Shown: positions 28,170 through 37,777 of the stretch, in pieces
Position numbering within the stretch: the stretch's first letter is position 1
Layout of the letters: every line of letters begins with the position of its first letter
NCBI GenBank assembly: GCA_043805435.1
Contig: JAZDHY010000111.1
Coordinates: 14,290-78,289, forward strand
Direction: 5' to 3'
Origin: JAEXOD01 sp043805435
GTDB taxonomy: Bacteria > Bacteroidota > Ignavibacteria > Ignavibacteriales > Melioribacteraceae
Length of the DNA stretch: 64,000 nt
Translations under genes and position numbers: made by a program
Notes under the pieces: generated by a model
The model's input: the letters and a program-made list of their open reading frames with translations, nothing else
What the model was told of the DNA's origin: nothing
The model's database searches: none

Positions 28170-28382
28170 TTATAAATAAAGGGCTGCTAAAATCATTACA
28201 AGATGTATAAAGGCAAAATAAAAGAAACCAAAATACAAAATTTTATTCCAGTACCTATGCCTTTTACGGGTCAAATTAAGACCTTTACTTCTGCTAATTA
28301 CAATCATACAAAGTATAAAAAAAACGCCGCCTACACCATAAAGATAAATAAACGGCAGCCATGTTTGCGAAAAGGGAGGCAT
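28170..28382 (-). CDS. 70-residue two-TM protein, probable symporter partner
   Basis: This small membrane protein has two hydrophobic helices (about residues 12-29 and 48-68) joined by a basic loop (SRSKGLNLTRKRHRYW) that should face the cytoplasm. It begins MPPFSQTWLPF and lies directly upstream of the symporter gene in the same direction, so it is likely co-expressed, like small accessory subunits known for other SSS carriers. I do not recognise a named family. AGGA lies near the start on the minus strand. Confidence 0.72.
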   Translation of the reverse strand: MPPFSQTWLPFIYLYGVGGVFFILCMIVISRSKGLNLTRKRHRYWNKILYFGFFYFAFIHLVMILAALYL

Positions 28383-28498
28383 GTTTGTTTTCCTGTTTTG
28401 TTGTAAATAATTTTATTTAACCTTAAAAAGTAACAGCATGTTACTTTATTAGCAAATTATATTTTTATTAAGCCGCTTTTATACAAATAAATTACTTT

Positions 28499-28531
28499 TT
28501 TGTTGCATGTCACCGTACAGTGACATATATT
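28499..28531 (+). promoter_or_regulatory. Promoter with a TetR-type operator in its spacer
   Basis: A Bacteroidota-type -7 box TATATTTG starts at 28526 (TAnnTTTG), with TTTG at 28499-28502 as the -33 box; the same stretch can be read as TTGCAT (28503-28508), 17 bp, TATATT. The spacer holds the perfect inverted repeat TGTCAC N6 GTGACA (28508-28525), the size and symmetry of a TetR operator. It precedes the barrel-like gene and the TetR gene, so autorepression is likely. Confidence 0.7.
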
Positions 28532-28570
28532 TGATTTAGTAATTAAAATTATTTATTGAGAGTAAAAAAA

Positions 28571-29134
28571 ATGAAAAATTTATTAATATTAGGCTTATTA
28601 GTTCAAATAATATTAGGCGGTACGCTAAATGCACAAGAAACCAAGTTATGTACTAAAATAAATTATGGTGTTGAACTTGACGCTTTACCTTACATTTTTG
28701 GAGGGTATTATGGTTCTGCGTGGTTAAAATATAATAACTTTAGAATAAGACCGGTAATAACCAAAATAACACAGCCAAAGTTTATTGTTGAAGATGGATT
28801 TAAAAATCTAAATACAAAGGCTTATGCTTTAATAGTTGACTACTTTTTTGACGATAAAGAAATTATTAAAGGTTTATGGATTGGCACAGGATTGGAATAT
28901 TGGGATAATAACATAACTGAAAATATATCCAACAGTAAAAAAGAGTACCAAAATATTTATTTTACCATTGGGGGTGGATACGTAATAAATATTTGGAAAA
29001 ATTTATATATTAACCCTTGGATTGCCGGACATTTAAAATTTGGCGGTAAAAGCGAATTAAAATTTGCATATAAAAATTATGCTGTTTCTAATTTTGTTCC
29101 GGAAGTTTCGGTTAAAATTGGATGGAGATTTTAA
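28571..29134 (+). CDS. Exported, probable outer-membrane beta-barrel protein
   Basis: This 187-residue protein has a signal peptide (MKNLLILGLLVQIILGGTLNAQ) and a mature part of alternating strands ending in SVKIGWRF with a terminal aromatic, typical of small outer-membrane barrels. A TTG at 28556 would lengthen the protein, but GAGAG precedes the ATG at 28571 and the signal peptide starts there. It shares its promoter with the tetR gene immediately downstream, so its expression probably answers to the same ligand; export or uptake across the outer membrane is possible but unproved. No named family is recognised. Confidence 0.75.
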   Translation: MKNLLILGLLVQIILGGTLNAQETKLCTKINYGVELDALPYIFGGYYGSAWLKYNNFRIRPVITKITQPKFIVEDGFKNLNTKAYALIVDYFFDDKEIIKGLWIGTGLEYWDNNITENISNSKKEYQNIYFTIGGGYVINIWKNLYINPWIAGHLKFGGKSELKFAYKNYAVSNFVPEVSVKIGWRF

Positions 29135-29136
29135 TT

Positions 29137-29736
29137 ATGGTAAAAAATAAAGAAGAAACAAAGTTAAAAATACTTGAAGCGGTTGAAAGCATAATTTTGC
29201 GTGACGGTTTTGCATATCTAGGAATTAATTTTATAGCCAAAGAGGCTGCCGTTGATAAAGTTCTTATATATAGATATTTTACTAACCTTAACGGGTTATT
29301 AAAAGAATTTATTAGAAGAAAAGATTATTTTGCAAATACTAATAATATTGTTGCTGTAATTGAGAATGCCGATAAAACAGAATTAATTGTTATTATAAAA
29401 TCAATCCTTATTGAACAACTTAAATTTTTACTAAATAATAAAGTTTTACAGGAAATATTAATTTGGGAGTTAAGCAATAAAAATGAAGTTACGGATTTTA
29501 TTGCCAACGAAAGAGAAAAGGCAGGTGTACTAAATTTAAACGCAATTGCTGTAAAGTTTAATAAAAATATTAATATTGAAGGAATATCCTCAATTATTGT
29601 AGGGGGTATTTATTATTTGGTCTTAAGGTCAAAAACCGTATCGGTGTTTAATGGTGTTGATATTAATACGGAAAAAGGCTGGCTAAAAATTCAAGATGCT
29701 ATTAATATTATGGTTGATATTTTGTTTTTGGACTGA
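29137..29736 (+). CDS. TetR-family transcriptional regulator
   Basis: This 199-residue repressor type has an N-terminal helix-turn-helix of about residues 5-47: ILRDGFAYLGINFIAKEA then VDKVLIYRYFTN, with the conserved YRYF recognition pattern. The C-terminal helical domain binds a ligand that is not predictable. An ATG at 29122 inside the preceding gene is possible, but GGAG (29124-29127) sits correctly for the ATG at 29137, 2 bp after the upstream stop. It probably binds TGTCAC N6 GTGACA at 28508-28525 and represses both genes. Confidence 0.88.
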   Translation: MVKNKEETKLKILEAVESIILRDGFAYLGINFIAKEAAVDKVLIYRYFTNLNGLLKEFIRRKDYFANTNNIVAVIENADKTELIVIIKSILIEQLKFLLNNKVLQEILIWELSNKNEVTDFIANEREKAGVLNLNAIAVKFNKNINIEGISSIIVGGIYYLVLRSKTVSVFNGVDINTEKGWLKIQDAINIMVDILFLD

Positions 29737-30492
29737 GCCAATAAATAAATTGGGAATTTGCAGTAAAAGATACATTCGTAAAAATAATACTACAGATAAC
29801 AAAATAGTTGGAAAAAGAATTTTTTACAATATTGCAATTCGGTTTTTAATAAAAATATTCTTTTGCTTCCAAAGTTAAATATACCGTATTAAAATTTGGG
29901 TAGAAATAAAAGAATGGCAATTTTTTTAATAAAAACAATGTTACCATTTAAGGATTTTACAGCTATTTTTCTGTTTTTGTTATAATCATGTCATTCATAC
30001 GGGATTTTATTATACCACATAACATATTATTATATAGGCATTAACGTGTATTTATTCCACGTAAGTACGGAAGAGTTGTGTTATGTGTGTAACTTTAAGG
30101 AATAGTATTTTAAAATATTTCATAAAATCCCCAATTATTACATAGTCCGGTCATCTATCCGGTTTAAAATAAGCCAAAAGATACTGCCTAACTTGAAACC
30201 TGTTTAGTGTTGTCTGCTATTATCAGGCATTGCTCCGTAGTACCGAGGTGAATGTTTTACAGTTGGTTACATGCCCCGGAATTTCTCTGAAATTCAAAAT
30301 AAAAGATTAAAAAATTGTAATTGTACTAAAACCGGACGCCGGCTAATTTTTGTTGCCAAGCATAACAAAAAAATATTAGTATTTATCAAACAATAATAAA
30401 ATAAAATATTTATTTACAATGTTTAGTTTTTTTTTGTAAATTAAATAATTAATATTATATTTAATATTAAACGCATTTGTAATATTTGCTAA
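29737..30492. other. Gene-free intergenic region with possible structured segment
   Basis: These 756 bp lie between tetR and the NtrC-type regulator. No supported ORF is present. A nested inverted repeat lies at 30016-30087 (CACATAAC against GTTATGTG, with ACGTG at 30044-30048 and CACGT at 30058-30062 inside), and the stretch 30120-30350 looks richer in G+C than its surroundings. It may be decayed mobile DNA or an RNA; nothing here allows a firm call. The last ~130 bp are AT-rich upstream DNA of the regulator. Confidence 0.5.
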
Positions 30493-30522
30493 TTGTTTTT
30501 TAATAACAAAAAAACCGGTATA

Positions 30523-31869
30523 ATGAAAAACTCCCGTATATTAATTATTGATGATGATGATACATTATGCTATTTACTTAAAGAAGAATTGATTAGTGAA
30601 GGATATTTTGTAGAAATTGTATATAATTCAAATAAAGCAATAGACTATATAAAAAAAAGCTCGCACGATTTACTTTTGCTTGACCTTGAAATGAATGGAG
30701 TTTCGGGATTAGATATTCTTAAATTTGTTAAAGACAGTCAACCCGATTTGCAGGTAATAGTATTAACTGCAAATAGTGACATGCGGACAGCTATTGAATG
30801 TATTCGTAATGGAGCTTACGATTTTATTAACAAACCGTATCAGTTCGAACAACTTCAAGTTTCAATAGAAAGAGCACTTGCACATAAAGATTTGGTATTA
30901 AAAAATACAATACTTACTTCAAAAATAAATCAAACTATACCGCATAAAATAATTGGCGAAAGCAAAGGAATTAAAGAAATAATACATTTGGCAGAAAAAG
31001 CTGCGCGTGCTGATTCCAATATCTTATTACAGGGCGAAACAGGCACCGGTAAAGAATTGTTTGCCGAATATATACACAAGTGTTCATCCAGAAACGAAAA
31101 ACCGTTAGTTGCCATAAATTGTGCTTCTTTGCCCGACCAGTTAATTGAAAGTGAATTATTTGGATATGAAAAAGGTGCCTTTACTGATGCAAAATCATCC
31201 AAACAAGGTTTAGTGGAAATTGCAAACGGCGGTACATTATTTTTAGATGAAATTGGCGAGTTAAGTTTGGCTTTACAGCCAAAATTTTTAAGATTTTTGG
31301 AAAATGGAGAATTTAGACGTATTGGCGGAATAACAAATTTATCATCAAATGTTCGAGTAATTGGTGCCACTAATAAAAATTTAATGGAAGAAGCGGAAAA
31401 GAAAAATTTTAGAAGAGATTTATTATTTAGATTAAATGTAATAACATTAACTATTCCTCCTTTAAGAGATAGAGGGCACGATATATCATTGCTTTCAAAT
31501 TACTTTTTAACTAAAAAATCGCCATTACGGTCACCAAAAAACCTTTCACCTGAAGCCGAAAAAGATTTATTAAGTTATAGTTTTCCCGGCAATGTAAGGG
31601 AGCTTGAACATATTATAGAGCGTGCAATTATTTTTAGCGAGGATGGGGCTATTTTACCACGCGATTTAAATTTGCCTAAAGAAAGAGGGTACAGAACAAA
31701 TAACGAATACGATTTTGAAGATGGAGTAGTAACATTAGAAGAAATTGAACGCAATCATATTTTAAAAGTTTTAAATCAACAAAGTTGGAACCGAGAAAAT
31801 TCAGCACGTGCATTAGGGATAAGCCAAAAAACCTTATATTCAAAAATTAAAAATTATAATCTTCAATAA
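30523..31869 (+). CDS. NtrC-family sigma-54-dependent response regulator
   Basis: This 448-residue regulator has a receiver (about 1-120) with DDDD near the N-terminus, Asp54 (LLLLDLEMNG) and Lys in FINKPYQ. An AAA+ sigma-54 activator domain (about 140-375) follows, with Walker A GETGTGKE at about 172-179, GGTLFLDEIG and FPGNVRELEH. The C-terminus is a Fis-type helix-turn-helix (ENSARALGISQKTLYSK). The sigma-54-contacting loop reads GAFTDA (218-223) rather than GAFTGA. A longer frame from 30493 adds residues before the receiver; the ATG at 30523 starts at the usual place. It is followed 1 bp later by a histidine kinase and lies convergent to the pilus/signalling operon, so it is a candidate PilR-like activator of pilin genes. 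Confidence 0.94.
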   Translation: MKNSRILIIDDDDTLCYLLKEELISEGYFVEIVYNSNKAIDYIKKSSHDLLLLDLEMNGVSGLDILKFVKDSQPDLQVIVLTANSDMRTAIECIRNGAYDFINKPYQFEQLQVSIERALAHKDLVLKNTILTSKINQTIPHKIIGESKGIKEIIHLAEKAARADSNILLQGETGTGKELFAEYIHKCSSRNEKPLVAINCASLPDQLIESELFGYEKGAFTDAKSSKQGLVEIANGGTLFLDEIGELSLALQPKFLRFLENGEFRRIGGITNLSSNVRVIGATNKNLMEEAEKKNFRRDLLFRLNVITLTIPPLRDRGHDISLLSNYFLTKKSPLRSPKNLSPEAEKDLLSYSFPGNVRELEHIIERAIIFSEDGAILPRDLNLPKERGYRTNNEYDFEDGVVTLEEIERNHILKVLNQQSWNRENSARALGISQKTLYSKIKNYNLQ

Positions 31870-31870
31870 T

Positions 31871-33217
31871 ATGAATAATTGTGATACGCTTAATAGCGGA
31901 GTATCTTTAGCCTGGGGGATTTTTACAAGCGGAATAATTTGGAAAAACGAATATATGGAAGATGAACTGACACATATTCCAATAGACAAACTTAACAATT
32001 TAATTTTTGAAATGAGGGAAATAAATAAGGATGAATTTTCATTTATTCTTAACGAAATAAATTTTAAATTATATAAAACCGATAATAACTTGTTTATATT
32101 AACAACCGAAACCTTGTATAATCAAAATGTTGAACTTAATGATTCGGTTATTACCTCAAAAGAATTTACGCACGATTTAAATAATATATTAGCAGCAGTA
32201 AATGCAGGAATAACATTACTAAAAAGTAAAGTTAAAGAGGATGAAAAATTACAAAAGACTATAAACGTTATAGAAAATAACTTATTTAGGGCAATGCAGC
32301 TTGCAGGCAATATGAGTAAAAGTAAAACGGAAGAAATTGTTTTACCCGATTTAATTTCGCTGCCCGATTTGTTAAATATGCTGGCTGTTGATTTACAAAA
32401 CTTGTTACCCGAAAGAATAATTTTTACTTTAAAAATTGAAGACAATATTCCTTTAATTAAAGCTGATTTTGAAGATTTGTACAGAGCATTATTAAATATA
32501 TGTATTAATTCAAAAGAAGCAATTAATGAAAAAGGAGAAATAATAATGAATTGTATTAATTATTATAACCGTTTGGATAATACTGATTATGTAAAAGTAA
32601 TTATAAAAGATACCGGTGAAGGGATAAAAGAAGAAAATATTAATAAAATATTTAAATCGGGTTTTAGCACCAAAAAGAAAAAAACCGAATCCGGAATTGG
32701 ATTGAGTATTGTAAAAAAAATGATTACGAAATATTATGGCACTATTAAAGTTAACAGTTTTTCCGGTTTAGGAACCGAATTTGAAATATTATTTCCTGTA
32801 ATATCCCCAAAACCAAAAAATATAAAATCGCCAATAACAGTTACCGATAAAGAAATAAAAAAAAGAATAATAATTGCCGATGATGAAACCCCTATGGTTG
32901 AGCTGCTTACCGAGTTATTAGGCTCGTACAATTACGAGGTAGAATCGGCTTATGACGGATTAGAATTAATTGAAAAAATAAAATTAAACAATCCTTACGA
33001 TTTAATAATTGTTGATGAAAAAATGCCAAAACTTAACGGTTTGGAAAGCATCTACAGACTGAGGCAGTTAAACATAAATACAAACATAATTTTATGCAGC
33101 GGCTCGGGATTAAAAGAAAAAACAAATTTGTTTGAAAAATTAAAAATTTCTAAATTTATTAAAAAACCTTACAACTTTGATGAATTATTAGAAAATATAA
33201 AAAATTTAATCGATTGA
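31871..33217 (+). CDS. Hybrid histidine kinase with C-terminal receiver, no PAS
   Basis: This 448-residue soluble kinase has a short, unassigned N-terminal region (about 1-85), HisKA-like helices with His101 in FTHDLNNIL, HATPase_c (NICINSKEA, DTGEGI, SGIGLSIVKKM) and a C-terminal receiver (about 335-448) with DDE near its start, Asp382 (IIVDEKMP) and Lys in IKKPYN. The THDLNN H-box is the NtrB-like HisKA type that often pairs with NtrC regulators. It starts 1 bp after the regulator stop. Its 3' end overlaps the converging receiver-DHp gene by 12 bp. Confidence 0.9.
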   Translation: MNNCDTLNSGVSLAWGIFTSGIIWKNEYMEDELTHIPIDKLNNLIFEMREINKDEFSFILNEINFKLYKTDNNLFILTTETLYNQNVELNDSVITSKEFTHDLNNILAAVNAGITLLKSKVKEDEKLQKTINVIENNLFRAMQLAGNMSKSKTEEIVLPDLISLPDLLNMLAVDLQNLLPERIIFTLKIEDNIPLIKADFEDLYRALLNICINSKEAINEKGEIIMNCINYYNRLDNTDYVKVIIKDTGEGIKEENINKIFKSGFSTKKKKTESGIGLSIVKKMITKYYGTIKVNSFSGLGTEFEILFPVISPKPKNIKSPITVTDKEIKKRIIIADDETPMVELLTELLGSYNYEVESAYDGLELIEKIKLNNPYDLIIVDEKMPKLNGLESIYRLRQLNINTNIILCSGSGLKEKTNLFEKLKISKFIKKPYNFDELLENIKNLID

Positions 33218-33889
33218 AATATTTTTCTTATCAATATTTATATCAATCATCTGAGTGTTGTTTACATAGTCTATAAATGTAGGCTTTTTAATAGAACTTA
33301 ATTTTTCCAAAATCTGAATAATACTTTTTGCGGCATTATCAATAATATCTACGCGTTTTAATACTGCTTCTCTGGAAATTTCCTCTTTACTTAATTCTCT
33401 TTTAATTGCAGAAACAGAAAGATTAATAAGAGTTAAAGGTTGTTTAATTTCGTGATTAGCAGTAACAATAGTTGCGGCATAAGTTTTAATTTTTTCTATT
33501 TCAAGATAAAGTTGATTTGTTTCCCTAAAACGCAATGCGGATTTAATACGGGCAATTAATTCGGTTTTATTAAATGGTTTTTTTATATAATCAAAAGCAC
33601 CGGCATTTAAACCTTCTTTTATATCTTCAACGCTTGTAAGAGCAGTAACAAGAATAACAGGAATATCTTTTGTTTTATCGGAAGAAGTTATTATTTTACA
33701 TGCTTCAAATCCCGACATACCGGGCATCATTACGTCAAGCAACACTAAGTCGGGATCTTCATTTTCGGCCTTCTCGATGCCCGCGGGGCCATCGTAGGCG
33801 GTAATAACTTCGTATCCTTCATTTTCTAATCTGTCTTGTAAAATAAAAACATTATCCGGCTGATCGTCAACTACTAGTATTTTGTTCAT
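33206..33889 (-). CDS. Receiver fused to a DHp-like helical domain lacking an ATPase
   Basis: In this 227-residue protein residues 1-120 are a full receiver (VVDDQ, Asp52 in LLDVMMPG, Thr in LVTALTS, Lys in YIKKPF). A coiled helix then leads to an H-box-like segment NHEIKQPLT with His146 and a second helix, after which the protein ends without any N, G1 or G2 box. So it has a phospho-acceptor Asp and a candidate phospho-acceptor His, but no way to bind ATP. It may act as a phosphotransfer or dimeric switch protein. It starts 1 bp after the large hybrid kinase and is the last gene of the pilus/signalling operon. Confidence 0.82.
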   Translation of the reverse strand: MNKILVVDDQPDNVFILQDRLENEGYEVITAYDGPAGIEKAENEDPDLVLLDVMMPGMSGFEACKIITSSDKTKDIPVILVTALTSVEDIKEGLNAGAFDYIKKPFNKTELIARIKSALRFRETNQLYLEIEKIKTYAATIVTANHEIKQPLTLINLSVSAIKRELSKEEISREAVLKRVDIIDNAAKSIIQILEKLSSIKKPTFIDYVNNTQMIDINIDKKNISID

Positions 33890-33890
33890 T

Positions 33891-36800
33891 TTAACTCTCC
33901 AAATTAAAAATTTGATTTACTTTAGATGCAAGGAATGGGATATCAATAGGTTTAGTTATCAAATCGGTAAAACCATTTTTTACAATGATATCTTTTTCTT
34001 CAAGCATTGCAAATGCTGTTAATGCAAAAACAGGCAAATTAGAAAATTTAATATTATCTCTTATCTTTTTAATTGTTTCAAAGCCGTCCATCTTTGGCAT
34101 CATAATATCCAATAAAATTAAATCGGGTCTTTTTGTTTCCAAAATTAATAAACATTCAAGGCCGTCTTTAGCAAAGATAGTTTCGTAACCCAAGCTTTCA
34201 ATTATTTGGCCAACCGTAAATAGCGTATCCTTATCATCATCAACAATCAACACTTTATGTTTTTTAATAAATATTTCATCTTGTTGTTTTTTTGAGTTTT
34301 CAAAATAGTCATTTTCAAAAACATCATCAAGCAATAAATTAGTTGTAGAACCGATTTTTAACTTTTCACGCAATATACGAAGAGAATCAATTTTTGTTGT
34401 AACATTTTTTGATAAAACATCAAATAATTTTAAATTTAGATCATCCATGATCTCTTTTTCGTACAATTTTGGCAGAATAAGAATAATGGGTATATTTCGC
34501 GTTATTTTATTAACCGATAATTCATATAATAGATCGATTGAATTAAACCGCGAAGAAATTAAATCTATTATTATCATTTCCGGTTTTTCAGAAATAATAT
34601 TATCAATTATGTATTCATTTTCGGAATAGTTTATAATAGTGAACCGCTGCGATTTTCCTGAAAATGACGCACTTCCGATATTAATGATTTTATTTGTATT
34701 GGTATTATAAAAATTGTCAGCCTGCTCGATAACATTAATAAATTGTTCGTATGTTAATGGAGCAATAATATATTCAAAGATAGTAAAGATAAAACCGCTT
34801 TTACTATCTGCCGGAAAACAGAATAAAATAATAGGCGTATTAATACATTCCTTATCAGCTTTAATATTTTTAATAAATTCAAACGGATTAGGAAACATAA
34901 AATAGTCTAAAACAATAGCATCCGGCACGTTATTAAATGTTTTGTTATAGTTTTGCAGATTATCCGTATAAGAGGTGACGTTAAAATTATTTGAGCTTAG
35001 ATATCCGGCAAGTAGATCAATATTGTTTTGATCATTTGAAAAAAGAAAAATTGGGTTTTGCGAAATAGCTTCAACCAAAGATTTTTCTCTAAATGGTTCA
35101 TTTGATTGCATATGAATAGAATGTTTTTTTACTTGAGTGACAATATTGGGCAATAAAATAGTAAAAACAGAACCTAGCCCCAATTGGCTGTTTATGGATA
35201 TTGTACCACCAAGTAATTCAAGCATCCGTTTAGAAATTGTTAATCCAAGTCCGGTGCCTCCATATTTACGTGCCGAACCTTCACTGGTTTGCCTGAATTC
35301 TTCAAAAATAAGGGAATTATTTTCTTCGGCAATTCCAATTCCGGTGTCTTTAATAACTATGCGTAAACCTGTTGATTCGTATAAACTGATTTGTAATTGG
35401 ATTTCACCAACATCTGTAAATTTTACCGCATTGCTAAACAAGTTTGATAACACTTGTTCGAGTTTAAGTTTATCTGTAAATACTAAAAATTCACTGTTGT
35501 CTTGGTAGGTTATTGTAAACTTTAGATTTTTTTCTAAAATCATTTGTTCACTTGATGTATATAATTCGGTAATCAAATTATTTAAAATAAAACTTTCCGG
35601 TTTAGTTTCAAGCTGTGCAGATTCTAATCTTGAGAATTCTAAAATATTATTTATTAAACTAAGCAATTTTTTACCGTTATTAATAACAATATTTAATCTG
35701 TTTTCGTTTTTATCTGAAAGTGATTCGTTTTTTAATATTAATTCCGTAAGGCCAAGTATTGAATTTAGCGGCGTTCTCAATTCGTGTGACATGCTTGCCA
35801 AAAATTGCGATTTAACTTTAGCCGATTCAACAGCTTTAGTTTTTTGTTCTTCTAATTGAATAGCATTTTCTTTCAATTCGTTATGTAAAAATCGTAATTG
35901 TTCGTTCTGTTCGGTTATTTTTGTGTTTTGAATTTGATACTGTTCGTTTAAAAATTTTAATTCGGTAACTAAGTTTTCCAATTTTTCATAAGCAATAGAA
36001 TTACTTAATCCCACACTTAATTGTTCCATAATTGATTCGAGATATTGCAAAATATTTATACTCGGTTTTGCTACTGCTCCAAGTTCAATTATGCCAATAA
36101 TTTCTTTATTAAAAATTATAGGAAAAATAACAATATATTCCAATCTGATTGAGGCAATTGAAGTGTTAATTACCGGATAATTTGAGGTAAAATTATATTC
36201 AACCGCAGTTTTTGATGTAACTACCCGGCTGTATAAATTTTCTACTGTCTGATTTGAAATGGTTTCTTTATTAAGTCCATAGTATGCAACTTGGTTATAT
36301 TTATTACCATCAAAAACATAAAATATTCCAATGTCTAAATTAAATTCAGTAATTATTTTATTTAAAACAGCATCCGAAATTTGTAACAATGTGGCATTTT
36401 CGTTAATTAGGGTAATAAAATCAACATATTTTTGTTCGTTTTCCTCGCGGCGTTGAATTTCGTCAAGCATTTTATTAAGAACGGCTCCAAGATTTCCTAT
36501 TTCATCGTTGCTTATAATAGAAACTCGTTCGGAAAGATTTTCGGCTCTGGTTTTTTCTACAACTCTGCTTATTGAAGACAATTGTTTACGGAATTTTGCC
36601 GTAAATATCAGCACAAAAATAAGCGATAATGCAATTGATGCAGAAGTTAAAATAATAATAATAAGCTGCATTGTGCTTCTATACTCTGCTGTTTCATATG
36701 ACAGAGAAAAAACAATAAATTTTAAATTATCATATGGAGTAGTATGCATTTTAGGAGAATAAAGGGCGGCAAGCAAATCGTAATTTGAAAGTTCTTCCGA

Positions 36801-37407
36801 ATAAATATCAAAATTGTTTTTTGAAGCTAAATAATTAATAGCATTATTTAAGCTGCTGCTAATTCGTTTATTAATAGACTGGTTAGAGGCAATTAAATGG
36901 TTGTTTTTTTGGATTAAAACAATTTCGGAGCGAATTATTTTTGAAAGTAAACTTAAAAAATTTGTATCTAATATTTTGCCGTAATAAAAAGTGCTACCAT
37001 AATTGTGGACTGTAGTAAACTTAAGAATAATATTAGGGTTTGACGCCGCAAAGCTATGTATGGAAACATTTTCGGGTTGAAAATTAATTGCACTTTTAGC
37101 TTTGAAGGATTTAAGATTAATTAATGAATCGTTAACCAATGTAAAAATAAAATCAATATTTAGGCTGTCTAGATTAATTTTGGAAAAATCGGATAAAAGA
37201 GGTATAATTTTATTAAAATCGGAATCTGTTTTTTGCAAAGAATTTTCTAAAGTAATTGCAAAATGGTTGGTTGAATTTAAAACTGTTTTACTATGCTGAT
37301 TAAAAAGTATTTGATTTGTCAACGAAAAAAAAAATCAGTATCGAAGAAACGGAAACTAAAAAAGTAACCGCAAAAGTAATTAGCACTAGACGAACATTAA
37401 TTTTCAT
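33891..37407 (-). CDS. Large membrane hybrid histidine kinase, 5' end split by a frameshift
   Basis: The main frame runs 37322-33891 (1143 residues), but it lacks a first membrane helix. That helix is encoded just upstream from the ATG at 37407 (MKINVRLVLITFAVTFLV..., hydrophobic), out of frame because of ten T on the coding strand (37325-37334 as A). Nine would join them into 1171 residues. Order in the product: TM1, periplasmic sensor (~200 residues), TM2 (IIIILTSASIALSLIFVLIF), HAMP, GAF, coiled coil, HisKA (His about 541, MSHELRTP), HATPase_c (NLFSNAVKFT, DTGIGI, GTGLGL), two degenerate receivers, and a C-terminal intact receiver (VDDDKD, LLDIMMPKMDG, ITKPID). The ATG overlaps the preceding regulator gene by 11 bp, so it belongs to the pilus operon. 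Confidence 0.87.
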
Positions 37408-37777
37408 TATGTTCTTTTTGGATTACTTTCCGAATGGTAATTATCAATTCGTCAAGGTCATAAGGTTTGCTAATAAAATCAGAAGCTCCAAGCCTTGCAG
37501 ATTCGATTGCACTTTTAACATCGGCATAGGCAGTTAAAACAATTACTTTAGTTTTAATCCCTTTTTGATGTAAAGTTTTTAATACATAAAATCCGTCCTT
37601 AACAGGCATTTTAAGATCAAGAAGAATTAAATCGAATATATTTCCCTTATCAAAAAATTCAAAAGCAGAATCGGCATTAGTTGCAAACCGAGCATTATAA
37701 CCAATTTCATTTAATTCTTCGGCTAAAACAGTGCATAAAGTAAAATCATCATCTATTATAAGAATTGATTCCATCAT
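37397..37777 (-). CDS. Single-domain response regulator in the pilus operon
   Basis: This 126-residue receiver has acidic IIDDD, phospho-acceptor Asp in LILLDLKMP, VLTAY switch and Lys in FISKPYD, with no output domain. It begins MMES; its ATG overlaps the secretin stop (ATGA) and its end overlaps the start of the hybrid kinase, so translation of pilus and signalling genes is coupled. It is probably a PilG/PilH-like relay that contacts the pilus machine or accepts phosphate from the adjacent kinase. The pilus link is from context only. Confidence 0.92.
   Translation of the reverse strand: MMESILIIDDDFTLCTVLAEELNEIGYNARFATNADSAFEFFDKGNIFDLILLDLKMPVKDGFYVLKTLHQKGIKTKVIVLTAYADVKSAIESARLGASDFISKPYDLDELIITIRKVIQKEHNEN

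Noticed and set aside
29696..29878. 60-codon plus-strand frame after tetR
   Set aside because: Starts inside tetR and continues into non-coding DNA; basic/Ile-rich with no pattern.
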